Source: an archaeon (lineage in GTDB: Archaea > Thermoproteota > Bathyarchaeia > TCS64). From it: a stretch of DNA of 9,643 nucleotides. The notes under the pieces were generated by a model that had not been told where the DNA came from, ran no database searches, and saw nothing but the letters and a program-made list of their open reading frames with translations. The translations under genes were made by a program, and so were the position numbers. The stretch spans positions 1 through 9,643 of the forward strand of contig JAHLLU010000054.1 in the NCBI GenBank assembly GCA_020444005.1, read 5' to 3'. Of this stretch, positions 1 through 6,969 are shown in pieces (the first letter of the stretch is position 1; each line of letters begins with the position of its first letter).

Positions 1-850
1 TAGCGTCCACTACCTCCAGCTTCAAGCCGCGGTCCTTAAACGCCTCATAGACCCCGACGGACTCGTTCATACGCATCAAACCCTGATCAACATGAACCGC
101 CATCAAACGCCCCCCAAGGGCACGAGCCGCAAGAGCAGCCGCTACACTACTGTCTACGCCTCCACTCAAAGCGATGATAGCACGACCATCCCCAACTATG
201 CTCTTGATCTTTTCGACTGCTTCCTCTACCGCGTCCAAGGGTCTCCAGTTCGGTTCAGCTTTACAGACCTTTAACACAAAATTGCTTAGCATCTCTTTAC
301 CGTGCTCAGTGTGAACCACCTCTGGGTGCCACTGAAGCCCCCAAATCTGTTTCTCCTCGTGCACCATAGCTGCAACAGGGGCACGATCCGTACGAGCAAG
401 TGGTTTCCACCCTGGAGGCGCCTCGAAAACTGTGTCTCCGTGGCTCATCCAAACCATCTCGCATGATGTTAAGCCTTCAAGGATTCCCATCGGCTCGTCG
501 ATATAGGCTTTGGTTACCCCATATTCTCGTGCCTTCTCTAGACGTCCTCCATACATGTTCGCCAATAACTGTAATCCGTAGCATAATCCCAGTACAGGCA
601 CACCCATCTCCAGTATCTCTGGGTCCAGTGTCAATGCGTCCTGAGCTTTTACGCTGCTTGGGCTTCCACTGAAAATGATACCTTTGAGGTTCATGACACT
701 GTCTAATGCTTCAATGTCTGCTCGTCGTGCATCGCTTGGTAAAATCTCGCTATAGACATTGAGTTCCCTTACTCTACGTGCGATAAGGTGACAGTACTGT
801 CCCCCAAAATCTAGGATAGCTATTCCATCGGGTAAATCCTTGGTCGCCAT
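1..850 (-). CDS. guaA: GMP synthase (glutamine-hydrolysing), N-terminal 283 residues, cut by window edge
   Basis: Amidates XMP to GMP with ATP and glutamine, the last step of guanine nucleotide synthesis, in the cytoplasm. The frame is open from an ATG at 850 to the left edge. Residues 1-200 form a class I glutamine amidotransferase domain with nucleophile Cys90 in GLCYGLQ and His175/Glu177 in LQWHPEV. The ATP-pyrophosphatase domain follows, with its P-loop SGGVDSS at 229-235 and VHVDQGLMR at 252-260; the rest of that domain and the dimerisation domain lie outside the window. The two activities are fused on one chain, whereas many archaea encode them as separate subunits. The ATG is preferred because a TATA-like box lies 26 nt upstream, implying a leaderless transcript, and no Shine-Dalgarno sequence is visible. 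The gene is divergent from the TspO-like gene. Confidence 0.95.
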   Translation of the reverse strand, partial: MATKDLPDGIAILDFGGQYCHLIARRVRELNVYSEILPSDARRADIEALDSVMNLKGIIFSGSPSSVKAQDALTLDPEILEMGVPVLGLCYGLQLLANMYGGRLEKAREYGVTKAYIDEPMGILEGLTSCEMVWMSHGDTVFEAPPGWKPLARTDRAPVAAMVHEEKQIWGLQWHPEVVHTEHGKEMLSNFVLKVCKAEPNWRPLDAVEEAVEKIKSIVGDGRAIIALSGGVDSSVAAALAARALGGRLMAVHVDQGLMRMNESVGVYEAFKDRGLKLEVVDA

Positions 851-853
851 TAT

Positions 854-869
854 CCTGTATGGAAACAGG
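854..869. promoter_or_regulatory. Inverted repeat between guaA TATA box and start codon, possible operator
   Basis: A perfect 5-bp inverted repeat, CCTGT-ATGGAA-ACAGG, lies between the proposed TATA box and the guaA ATG, where an archaeal repressor would block initiation. The arms are short, so chance occurrence is possible. Confidence 0.3.
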
Positions 870-872
870 CTG

Positions 873-880
873 CCTTTAAC
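873..880 (-). promoter_or_regulatory. TATA-like box of guaA
   Basis: On the minus strand this reads GTTAAAGG, centred about 26 nt before the guaA ATG. That is the normal archaeal TATA-to-start distance, so the transcript would begin at or next to the start codon. A second A/T-rich stretch at 886-893 could be an alternative box. This is pattern matching only. Confidence 0.45.
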
Positions 881-938
881 GGTTTTGTTAAAAGAACATG
901 CAACATTGAACCCTTCTTGCATTAACCAAGACGCACGG

Positions 939-944
939 TTTATC
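939..944 (+). promoter_or_regulatory. TATA-like box of the TspO-related gene
   Basis: TTTATC is centred about 26 nt before the ATG at 968. The bases just before the start (AAAATAACTT) contain no Shine-Dalgarno motif, which fits a leaderless transcript. The 117-base gap 851-967 therefore carries two divergent promoters and nothing else that I can see. Confidence 0.45.
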
Positions 945-967
945 TAGCGTAAACGCCAAAATAACTT

Positions 968-1717
968 ATGGCTTCAAATAACCAGATACTCAAGATAGCA
1001 AACGCGATAGGTTTCATTGTTACCATAGTTGTAAACGGGGCTGCTAACGCCCTACCCTTGAACGGGGTAACCACCGGAGAACTCAGCGACATATATGGGA
1101 ACTTATTCACCCCCGCAGGCTATGTATTCAGTATCTGGGGCGTAATCTATGTACTCCTAGCCGCCTTCACATACTACCAGTACACAGCGGATGACGAGGA
1201 ACTACACCAGAAAATAGGGTGGCTCTTCGTAGCAAGCAGTTTCTTCAACAGCATATGGATATTTTTCTGGCACTACATGTACGTAGCCCTGAGCCTAGCG
1301 GCAATGATCGGATTACTCGTATGCCTTATACTGATTTATACGCGCCTTGGCATCGGGCTCACTGAGGTATCCCCCAGAAAACGTAACATGGTGCATACCA
1401 CGTTCAGCGTCTACCTTGGATGGATCACAGTAGCTCCAATAGCAAACGTAGCTGCATTACTTGTTGACCTTGGCTGGAACGCCTATAACACTACAGCCAT
1501 CTACATTACGGTTGCAATGATTCTCATCGCCCTCGTACTCACAGTGTTAAACACCTACATCAGGGGTGATATCGCCTACGCCGCTGTACTCGTCTGGGCT
1601 CTAGGTGGAATAATACAGAAACAGATGAACACTTTCCTCATCCCATGGGTAGCCGGGTTCAGCATCATAGTGATAATAGCTGCCTTGGCGTTAAAGAAAA
1701 CAGGACGCCTAGGCTAG
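968..1717 (+). CDS. TspO/MBR-related multi-pass membrane protein
   Basis: An integral membrane protein of 249 residues with about seven or eight hydrophobic segments (roughly 9-29, 48-70, 84-101, 104-125, 146-166, 176-197, 202-216 and 224-242). The block NLFTPAGYVFSIWGVIYVLL (46-64) and the aromatic stretch FFNSIWIFFWHY (92-103) match the TspO/tryptophan-rich sensory protein superfamily, where the equivalent motifs sit around a tetrapyrrole/sterol-binding pocket. Classical TspO has about 160 residues and five helices; this is the longer variant seen in scattered bacteria and microbial eukaryotes, and its ligand is unknown. The final basic tail (KKTGR) probably faces the cytoplasm. Its stop overlaps the convergent aminotransferase gene by 9 bases. 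The family call is from remembered motifs; the function is open. Confidence 0.7.
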   Translation: MASNNQILKIANAIGFIVTIVVNGAANALPLNGVTTGELSDIYGNLFTPAGYVFSIWGVIYVLLAAFTYYQYTADDEELHQKIGWLFVASSFFNSIWIFFWHYMYVALSLAAMIGLLVCLILIYTRLGIGLTEVSPRKRNMVHTTFSVYLGWITVAPIANVAALLVDLGWNAYNTTAIYITVAMILIALVLTVLNTYIRGDIAYAAVLVWALGGIIQKQMNTFLIPWVAGFSIIVIIAALALKKTGRLG

Positions 1718-2848
1718 GTTCCTCAGTAGACGGTCAATATCCTCTTCTGTGTTGTAGAAGTGTCCACTTATCCTCATGTGACCGCCATGAGCCTCTCTTC
1801 CAGTTACCTTGATCTTCTTAGCCTTCAGCTTAGCCGCCAATGGTAATGGATCATCCTCAAAGTAGCTCACAATAGGCGACGTTGGGGTATCTGGCGTATA
1901 CATCTTCTTACCCATGGAGACCAGTTCATCATACAGGTAACCAGCTAGCTTCAGGTTCCTCTTCTCAATAGCCTTGGTCCCAAACTGGTTCAAGTAGTCT
2001 ATTGCTTTCTCTAGCGCGAACACTCCTTGGAAATTGATGGTGCCGTACTCAAACTTCTCCGCCGAACCCTCTATCACAGATTCCTCCGGGTTATCTCCTT
2101 CATAGATTTGATTCTTCCATCCTGTACGGTCAGGGATCAAATCACCAATATTCTCCTCCCGCACATAGAGGAACGCGAGACCCGTTGGACCCATCAAATA
2201 CTTGTACGGAGCCACCGCCACAAAATCCACACCAGAAGCCGTGTAATCCACATCAAGAGCACCCACCGCCTGTGTCGCATCAACTAATACCTTGGCTCCA
2301 TGCTCATGCGCCATATCACTAACAGCCTTCAGGTCCATGGTGTCACCGTTCACGTAGCTTACATGGCTTACCTGAACAAGCCGTGTATGGTCATCAATCT
2401 GTTTCTCTATATCAGCGAGCTCAAACCGGTTATCCCGAGGATGAACCACCCTACTCTCCACATGGTTCCGCACTGTAGTATTCGTATAGAGCACGTTATG
2501 CTCCCACTCAGGGAAAACCACGTTATCACCCTTCCTCCAAGTAAAACCATTCACAACTATGTTCAAACCACTACCAGTGCACATGGTGAAAGCGATCTCA
2601 TCAGGTTTTACCTTGATAAACTCAGCAATCTTACCCCTGAGCCTCGTGGTCCGAGTCAGCCACTCCTGTAGTATGGTCTTATCACCCGGTGGACTGAACC
2701 TATACCAGAGATCCACATATTCCTCATATCCCTCTTTCACCTGTTTCGGCATTACACCCACAAAGGCGTTGTCAAGGTAAGCCCACTCAGCTAGAAGCGG
2801 GAAATCACTGCGTATCTCGTCTATGTTCAATTCACTCACACCATGCAT
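1709..2848 (-). CDS. Class V PLP-dependent aminotransferase (cysteine desulfurase/kynureninase-like fold)
   Basis: A cytosolic PLP enzyme of 379 residues from the ATG at 2848. Signature features, in this numbering, are the PLP-binding block VDATQAVGAL with Asp190 (pyridine nitrogen) and Gln193, and the Schiff-base Lys216 in APYKYLMGPTG. TGSGLN near 92 is the phosphate-binding region, and the C-terminal motif GGHMRISGHFYNTEEDI is typical of the family's substrate-carboxylate Arg. It could be a selenocysteine lyase/cysteine desulfurase-like, kynureninase-like or isopenicillin-N-epimerase-like enzyme. No obvious active-site Cys loop for sulfur transfer is seen, so the substrate is not assigned. 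A TTG at 2863 would add five residues but overlaps a TATA-like TTATAT (2863-2868), so ATG is preferred. It is convergent with the TspO gene and divergent from the CBS gene. Confidence 0.85.
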   Translation of the reverse strand: MHGVSELNIDEIRSDFPLLAEWAYLDNAFVGVMPKQVKEGYEEYVDLWYRFSPPGDKTILQEWLTRTTRLRGKIAEFIKVKPDEIAFTMCTGSGLNIVVNGFTWRKGDNVVFPEWEHNVLYTNTTVRNHVESRVVHPRDNRFELADIEKQIDDHTRLVQVSHVSYVNGDTMDLKAVSDMAHEHGAKVLVDATQAVGALDVDYTASGVDFVAVAPYKYLMGPTGLAFLYVREENIGDLIPDRTGWKNQIYEGDNPEESVIEGSAEKFEYGTINFQGVFALEKAIDYLNQFGTKAIEKRNLKLAGYLYDELVSMGKKMYTPDTPTSPIVSYFEDDPLPLAAKLKAKKIKVTGREAHGGHMRISGHFYNTEEDIDRLLRNLA

Positions 2849-2900
2849 AACACCGTGAACCAATATAACAAATTAGCCAAAGTTTCCATGCGTTGAATAA

Positions 2901-2910
2901 TGTTTAAACG
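2901..2910 (+). promoter_or_regulatory. TATA-like box of the CBS-domain gene
   Basis: TGTTTAAACG is centred about 37 nt before the ATG at 2942, giving an expected leader of about 10-12 nt. The 93-base gap 2849-2941 is a divergent promoter region shared with the aminotransferase, whose own A/T-rich box lies at 2863-2876. Confidence 0.5.
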
Positions 2911-2941
2911 GGGCAAACCAAAACAATAACTGAGTGATTCT

Positions 2942-3361
2942 ATGAGCGGATTTATGATCATTAGAGACGTAATGTCAAAGAACATAAAGACAGTAAAACC
3001 CGACGACACCGTACACGCGGCTGTCCAGAAGATGAACAAGTTTGATATCGGCAGCGTAATCGTCGTGAGCAGCGGAAGACCCATCGGAATAATTACAGAG
3101 ACCAACATACTACGAAGAATAGTAGAACCAAGAATGGACCCAGCCACAGTTTGGGCGAAAGACATCATGACAAGCCCCCTCACCACTATCGATGAGAACG
3201 ATGCAATCGAGGAAGCAGCAAAAGTCATGGCTGAGAAAAAGATTAACAGGATACCCGTAATGAAGGGAGATAAACTCGTTGGACTCATCAGCAGCACAGA
3301 TATAGTCAAGGCGAGCCCGACACAGCTAGGAATCCTCGACGAGCTACTCAAAGTGAGCTAG
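2942..3361 (+). CDS. Tandem CBS-domain protein
   Basis: A soluble 139-residue protein made of almost nothing but two CBS motifs: CBS1 at about 8-62 (IRDVMSKNIKTV to GIITETNILRR) and CBS2 at about 73-126 (AKDIMTSPLTTI to GLISSTDIVKA). Such stand-alone Bateman modules bind adenine nucleotides (AMP, ATP, SAM) and regulate partner enzymes or act as energy sensors; the partner is not evident here. The start ATG is preceded by GAGTGAT, a weak Shine-Dalgarno match. An internal ATG five codons later is possible but would trim the start of CBS1. The gene has its own promoter and a T-rich tail, so it is probably monocistronic. Confidence 0.9.
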   Translation: MSGFMIIRDVMSKNIKTVKPDDTVHAAVQKMNKFDIGSVIVVSSGRPIGIITETNILRRIVEPRMDPATVWAKDIMTSPLTTIDENDAIEEAAKVMAEKKINRIPVMKGDKLVGLISSTDIVKASPTQLGILDELLKVS

Positions 3362-3389
3362 ACTCAAATCTTTTCCCCTTATACTATTC

Positions 3390-3404
3390 ATTTTTGAATT
3401 TTAT
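3390..3404 (+). terminator. T-rich terminator after the CBS gene
   Basis: ATTTTTGAATTTTATT-like T-rich sequence follows the stop, with a further TTTT at 3371-3374. Archaeal RNA polymerase terminates on such T-runs without needing a hairpin. Confidence 0.4.
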
Positions 3405-3422
3405 TCCAAAATGCTCTGGAAA

Positions 3423-3431
3423 ACATTATAC
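3423..3431 (+). promoter_or_regulatory. TATA-like box of the PPC-domain gene
   Basis: CATTATACC, preceded by a purine-rich GGAAAA (possible BRE), is centred about 34 nt before the ATG at 3461. This predicts transcription starting near 3453, a leader of only some 8 nt. Confidence 0.5.
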
Positions 3432-3460
3432 CTATTCACCGTGTTCTTACTTTGATCATA

Positions 3461-3991
3461 ATGAAAGACGCATGGGAAAAACCCGCAACTCAACCAGCAG
3501 AATACCACAGCGTAGAATGCCAAAGAGGCCGCGAGTTCATCATCAGATTGACCACAGGAGCAGACGTATACAAAGCCATCCAACAGTTCGCCAAGGACAA
3601 AGGCATAAAGTTCGGCAAGATACACGCCGCATTCATGGGAGGCTTCAGCCCAGCCAAGATGTTCATGTGGTGCCCAGACCCCCACGACCCAGCCAACTGG
3701 CACAACGAATCATGTGCAAGCTTTGAGAACCTAAGCATGCTAGTCAGCATGAGCGGTATGATTCACACAAGACTCGTTGACGGTAAACCAGAGCCATTCC
3801 CAGCCATCCACTACGTTGTAGGCGGAGCATGGGACGTGCCAACTGTAGGCGGACACCTAGCAGAAGGCAGTATCGTCAAGGGCGTAGTAGAGTGCTTCAT
3901 CACCGAGATACTTGGAATCGATGAACTGCTACCAAGCGACTACGATCCAGAGACCGATGGCGCGCCAGAAGAATGGTACAAGGAAATATAA
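3461..3991 (+). CDS. PPC/DUF296-domain protein
   Basis: A cytosolic 176-residue protein of the plant-and-prokaryote-conserved (PPC, DUF296) family. In plants this domain accompanies AT-hook DNA-binding motifs; prokaryotic members are stand-alone, usually trimeric and of unknown function. Supporting features are GREFIIRLTTGADVYKAI (23-40), FGKIHAAFMGGFSPAKM (51-67) and GGHLAEGSIV (130-139), with His117 and His132 as likely ligands of the bound metal. Residues 71-90, with two Cys and two His between the usual strands, look like an insertion. There is no AT-hook. A TTG at 3452 would add three residues, but the predicted transcription start near 3453 makes ATG 3461 the better choice. Single-gene unit between its own TATA box and a T7 terminator. 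Confidence 0.8.
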   Translation: MKDAWEKPATQPAEYHSVECQRGREFIIRLTTGADVYKAIQQFAKDKGIKFGKIHAAFMGGFSPAKMFMWCPDPHDPANWHNESCASFENLSMLVSMSGMIHTRLVDGKPEPFPAIHYVVGGAWDVPTVGGHLAEGSIVKGVVECFITEILGIDELLPSDYDPETDGAPEEWYKEI

Positions 3992-3996
3992 TCACC

Positions 3997-4003
3997 TTTT
4001 TTT
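3997..4003 (+). terminator. T7 terminator after the PPC gene
   Basis: Seven consecutive T immediately after the stop codon, without a hairpin, as is usual for archaeal termination. Confidence 0.5.
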
Positions 4004-4010
4004 CGTAGAG

Positions 4011-4020
4011 CCTTTAAACA
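4011..4020 (+). promoter_or_regulatory. TATA-like box of the oxidase gene
   Basis: CCTTTAAACA is centred about 32 nt before the ATG at 4048, predicting a leader of only a few bases. It lies directly after the T7 terminator of the preceding gene. Confidence 0.5.
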
Positions 4021-4047
4021 GGTTCCACATCTTTTGTGGGGAACATC

Positions 4048-5172
4048 ATGGATAAAGTAGACATCATAGTAATCGGAGCAGGCGCAGTAGGCTTAGCCAT
4101 AGGCGCAGCCGTTGCAGAGAAAGACAAGGAACTGTATATTCTGGAGAAGGAAGAAGTCTATGGACAAGGCACCAGCAGCAGAAACAGCGAGGTAATCCAC
4201 GCAGGAATCTATTACCCCTCTAATACACTGAAGGCTGATCTCTGCGTAAAGGCAAACCCCATGATCTATGATATCTGCGAAAAAAACAAGGTCCCATACA
4301 AAAGATGCGGTAAACTCATAGTAGCAAACGGTGAAACCGAGATAAAGCAACTAGAAGGAATCATCAAACACGCCAAAAGTATCGGCGCACGAGACCTAGA
4401 GATGATCGATAAAGACAGAGTCCATGAACTAGAACCAAACGTAAAAGCCGACGCAGCTATACTAAGCCCAACCACAGGCATCATGGACGCCCATGGTTTA
4501 ATGGACCACTTCCACAGAGAAGCACGAAGAAAAGCAGGCTCAGACCCAGTAGTCTTAGACACCGAAGTCACAGGCATCAAACAAACCAAAGACGGTTATA
4601 TCGTTGAGATGGTCAGCGGTGGAGAGCCCTTTGAGATAGAATCAAGAGTAGTAATCAACAGTGCAGGGCTATACGCTGATAAGGTCGCAGCCATGACTGG
4701 AATCGACATCGACAAGGAAGGCTACAGAATCCACTGGTCTAAAGGCGAATACTTCAGCCTCACAGGCAAACCCCCCGCTCTAATGCTAGTCTACCCCCCA
4801 CCACCACAAGACGCAGCCAGCTTAGGCATACACAGTGTACCTGATTTAACTGGACGCCTCAAGTTCGGGCCAAACGCCTTCTACGTTGATGAGATCAACT
4901 ACGCTGTAGAGTCCGAGAAGGAGCCCTTCTGGAGAGACGTCGTCAAGTACTTCCCAACAGTCAAACTGGAAGACCTGCACCCAGAGATGTCCGGAATCAG
5001 AGCCAAACTACAGGGACCCGGAGACCCAGTAAGAGACTTTGTCATCAGGCACGAGGAAGACAAAGGCCTACCCGGATTCATCAACCTCGTAGGAATAGAG
5101 TCACCGGGATTAACAAGCAGCCCAGCCATCGCCGAGATGGTTGAAAGCATGGTGAAAGAATACTTAGACTAG
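4048..5172 (+). CDS. lhgO: FAD-dependent oxidase, L-2-hydroxyglutarate oxidase (LhgO) family
   Basis: A flavoenzyme of the DAO superfamily, 374 residues from the ATG at 4048. LhgO-family enzymes oxidise L-2-hydroxyglutarate to 2-oxoglutarate; related members act on other 2-hydroxyacids or glycerol-3-phosphate, so the substrate is inferred. Seen are the N-terminal Rossmann motif GAGAVG (10-15) with ILEKEE at 31-36 for the adenosine ribose, the diagnostic block SSRNSEVIHAGIYYP (43-57) containing the conserved His51, YKRCGKLIVA, and the C-terminal FAD-closing IESPGLTSSPAIAEM at about 350-364. No signal peptide or transmembrane helix is visible. A GTG at 4036 would add four residues, but it lies upstream of the expected transcription start near 4041. 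Terminated by the T-run at 5175. Confidence 0.85.
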   Translation: MDKVDIIVIGAGAVGLAIGAAVAEKDKELYILEKEEVYGQGTSSRNSEVIHAGIYYPSNTLKADLCVKANPMIYDICEKNKVPYKRCGKLIVANGETEIKQLEGIIKHAKSIGARDLEMIDKDRVHELEPNVKADAAILSPTTGIMDAHGLMDHFHREARRKAGSDPVVLDTEVTGIKQTKDGYIVEMVSGGEPFEIESRVVINSAGLYADKVAAMTGIDIDKEGYRIHWSKGEYFSLTGKPPALMLVYPPPPQDAASLGIHSVPDLTGRLKFGPNAFYVDEINYAVESEKEPFWRDVVKYFPTVKLEDLHPEMSGIRAKLQGPGDPVRDFVIRHEEDKGLPGFINLVGIESPGLTSSPAIAEMVESMVKEYLD

Positions 5173-5174
5173 AA

Positions 5175-5198
5175 ATTTTTTTGGCTCCACTTGGAGCC
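5175..5198. terminator. T-run plus hairpin between convergent genes
   Basis: Eight T at 5175-5182 follow the oxidase stop and are probably its terminator. They are immediately followed by a perfect 6-bp stem with a 4-nt loop, GGCTCC-ACTT-GGAGCC (5183-5198). On the minus strand the same hairpin lies 12 nt past the stop of the converging operon, so it may mark 3' ends of both transcripts. Confidence 0.45.
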
Positions 5199-5209
5199 CT
5201 ATAGATAAA

Positions 5210-6346
5210 TTATTGGGGTAGATACTCTTGGCAGCTGTAACAGTACCAGCGCTTGTATGCCTCGATCCAAGTAGCGGGCTTCCCACACTTGGGGCACATG
5301 GGTGTCTGACCCGCCTCCTTGGGTGGCTCAGCTTCTTCCGCTTTTTCCTTCTTAGCCGGTACTATTGTTGGTGAGAGTATCTCGCGTACAAAGTCCACAG
5401 CTGGGTCAAGCTTGATTGACGAGAAGATTGCCTCTCCCTCATCCAGCATTACCGTCCACAGAAGGGGATCAGTCCGTATGAATGTGGCCCCCTTGCGTGC
5501 ACGTTTTCCAGCATCATTGAATCCAAAAGAGGTGATATCCAGCTTGTTGATGGTCTTCATCAAGGACATTGCAGCGAATAGCCCGGGATCAGTTAGAGCA
5601 AACGCCTCAGCGTCCTGTTTCCACTCTAATACGCCCTTCTGGGCCAGACTCTGTACCGCTGTGTTGATGTCGTTCTGAGTTGGTGGCTGTATATCGTGGA
5701 TTAGCTGCGGTAGTATGAATGGTAGTGCCCATCTTAGGTCTGGGTACTGCATTCCATCATCTACGCTCTTCCAGATCTCCTCATAACCTACCCTGAAGTC
5801 TGCACGTGCGTGCTCAAGCAGTGCGATGTACTCGCTGCGCCTGTACAGGTCCATCAAACCAAAGAAGGCAATCAACTCATAGAGGCTCATTCTAACAGTG
5901 AACTCTGTCTCACCAAAGTCAGCACCTGCATCCAGATACATAACCATGGTAGCCAGAATCTCGTCACCAGTATCCACGTAGCTTACATGATAGTTCTGCT
6001 CCTCATCATCAACGCCAATAAGGAACGCTGGGTCCTCAAGACGGGTGCTAGTGAAGACAGCCCTTGTGTTAAGTAGTCCGTACTCGTGTGCGACGGCGAT
6101 GTTTGATATGAGTACTGGTGAGCCCATGGCTGTGATTATCTTCCTCAGAATAAATTGGTCTTCCTCGGATTGTTTTTTCCACCACTGCTCCGCGTACTGA
6201 CTCCAATCCGCTTGATTGGTATCTGGTATATCAAGGAGCTCGCTGAGCTCGGTTCTTACTATTTGAAAGCTCTCTAATAGGTGGTCTACGGCGTAGCGTG
6301 GGATCACATATTTCTTTGCTTCTAAGGGTTGTACAGGTGTTTCCAT
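5210..6346 (-). CDS. Unrecognised soluble protein with C-terminal zinc ribbon
   Basis: A 378-residue protein of unknown function, last gene of the minus-strand operon. No signal peptide or membrane segment is seen. Residues 1-215 are mostly helical and acidic. Residues 222-262 (QNDINTAVQSLAQKGVLEW then FALTDPG) have the helix-helix-wing pattern of a winged-helix fold, with ALTDPG resembling the MarR-type ALTxxG. A charged Lys/Glu/Pro linker (330-349) leads to a zinc ribbon: Cys351, Cys354, Cys369 and Cys372 in CPKCGKPATW and YCYSC. Ribbons ending in RWYCYxC are common in archaeal proteins. The start is firm: GGAGGAGG lies 7 nt before the ATG, and TAATG overlaps the previous stop by one base, so translation is probably coupled. 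Its position after an effector-like gene suggests adaptor, chaperone, immunity or regulator, all by inference. Confidence 0.75.
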   Translation of the reverse strand: METPVQPLEAKKYVIPRYAVDHLLESFQIVRTELSELLDIPDTNQADWSQYAEQWWKKQSEEDQFILRKIITAMGSPVLISNIAVAHEYGLLNTRAVFTSTRLEDPAFLIGVDDEEQNYHVSYVDTGDEILATMVMYLDAGADFGETEFTVRMSLYELIAFFGLMDLYRRSEYIALLEHARADFRVGYEEIWKSVDDGMQYPDLRWALPFILPQLIHDIQPPTQNDINTAVQSLAQKGVLEWKQDAEAFALTDPGLFAAMSLMKTINKLDITSFGFNDAGKRARKGATFIRTDPLLWTVMLDEGEAIFSSIKLDPAVDFVREILSPTIVPAKKEKAEEAEPPKEAGQTPMCPKCGKPATWIEAYKRWYCYSCQEYLPQ

Positions 6347-6969
6347 TATTCTTCCTCCTCCATGTAGGTTACTTCACCATCTATGATGATCTGGAACCTT
6401 GTGTCACCATCCATATCGATGTATGGACAGCCATTCACCCCGGTTCTAAGGGTGAACTCAGTGTCATCGGGCTGTATCCAGAGGAGTTTACCCTCATCAA
6501 CCCAGTCCTCTAAATTAAAAACGTATGAATAATCACGCTCATCGGGCTCAAGATAGACACTCTTACCCCATCGGTCAATCTTCTCCCAAAGGTATTGTCC
6601 CCAGATTCGTGCCGGCTCTGCCGGAGTGTCTATGGTTTCCTTGTAGTAGACGATCATGCATCCCATGTGTTTTCCAATCTGGGCTGTTGATATGACTGCC
6701 TTGATACTCTCATTCTCAATGAGTTCTTTGATCAGGTATGGCTTCTCTGGTCCGGGACGTACCTGATGCTCTGTTTTCTCTGGCTTGCCTTCAAGCTTCA
6801 AGGATCCTGTGATCGTGTGGAATGTTACAGGTAGATTGCTAAGTGCTCTCAGAGGTTTTGTATAGTCCCACCATGGTCCATCGATGCCGTAGTGGTCGAT
6901 GCTGTAGTAGGCCACTTCACTGCTGTATGGACACAGTGAGATTGGGAAGATGTTCATCCTCCCAGTCAA
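6346..6969 (-). CDS. Unrecognised acidic protein, possible immunity protein; 5' end uncertain
   Basis: A soluble protein of about 200 residues that I do not recognise. It is rich in Trp, Tyr, Asp and Glu, with no membrane segment, and ends in the acidic MEEEE. The start is doubtful. The open frame begins at a TTG (6969) with only a weak AGGG some 9 nt upstream; the first ATG (6957) follows GGGAGG with no spacer; an in-frame TAG lies further upstream. The previous 40-codon ORF has the good ribosome site and overlaps this one by 53 bases in another frame. Removing one G from the GGG at about 6961-6963 would join both into a single protein of about 230 residues beginning at 7039. It overlaps the zinc-ribbon gene by one base (TAATG). 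Its size, acidity and position behind a toxin-like gene suggest an immunity role, by inference only. Confidence 0.6.
   Translation of the reverse strand: MTGRMNIFPISLCPYSSEVAYYSIDHYGIDGPWWDYTKPLRALSNLPVTFHTITGSLKLEGKPEKTEHQVRPGPEKPYLIKELIENESIKAVISTAQIGKHMGCMIVYYKETIDTPAEPARIWGQYLWEKIDRWGKSVYLEPDERDYSYVFNLEDWVDEGKLLWIQPDDTEFTLRTGVNGCPYIDMDGDTRFQIIIDGEVTYMEEEE
6354..6361 (-). promoter_or_regulatory. Strong Shine-Dalgarno of the zinc-ribbon gene
   Basis: Minus-strand GGAGGAGG with a 7-nt spacer to the ATG at 6346. It is embedded in the codons for the Glu-rich C-terminus of the upstream protein and fixes the downstream start. Confidence 0.75.

Noticed and set aside
400..672. Plus-strand open frame within the first gene
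   Set aside because: It lies antisense to well-conserved GMP synthase motifs (Cys90 and His175 regions); its own translation shows no domain.
2836..3351. Long minus-strand open frame of about 171 codons antisense to the CBS gene
   Set aside because: It mirrors the CBS codons, yields a low-complexity Ser/Leu/Ile-rich translation and matches no family, while the plus strand is an unmistakable CBS pair with its own promoter.
4036..4047. GTG start adding four residues to the oxidase
   Set aside because: The TATA-like box at 4011-4020 predicts transcription beginning near or after this GTG; the ATG at 4048 starts right before the Rossmann strand as usual for the family.
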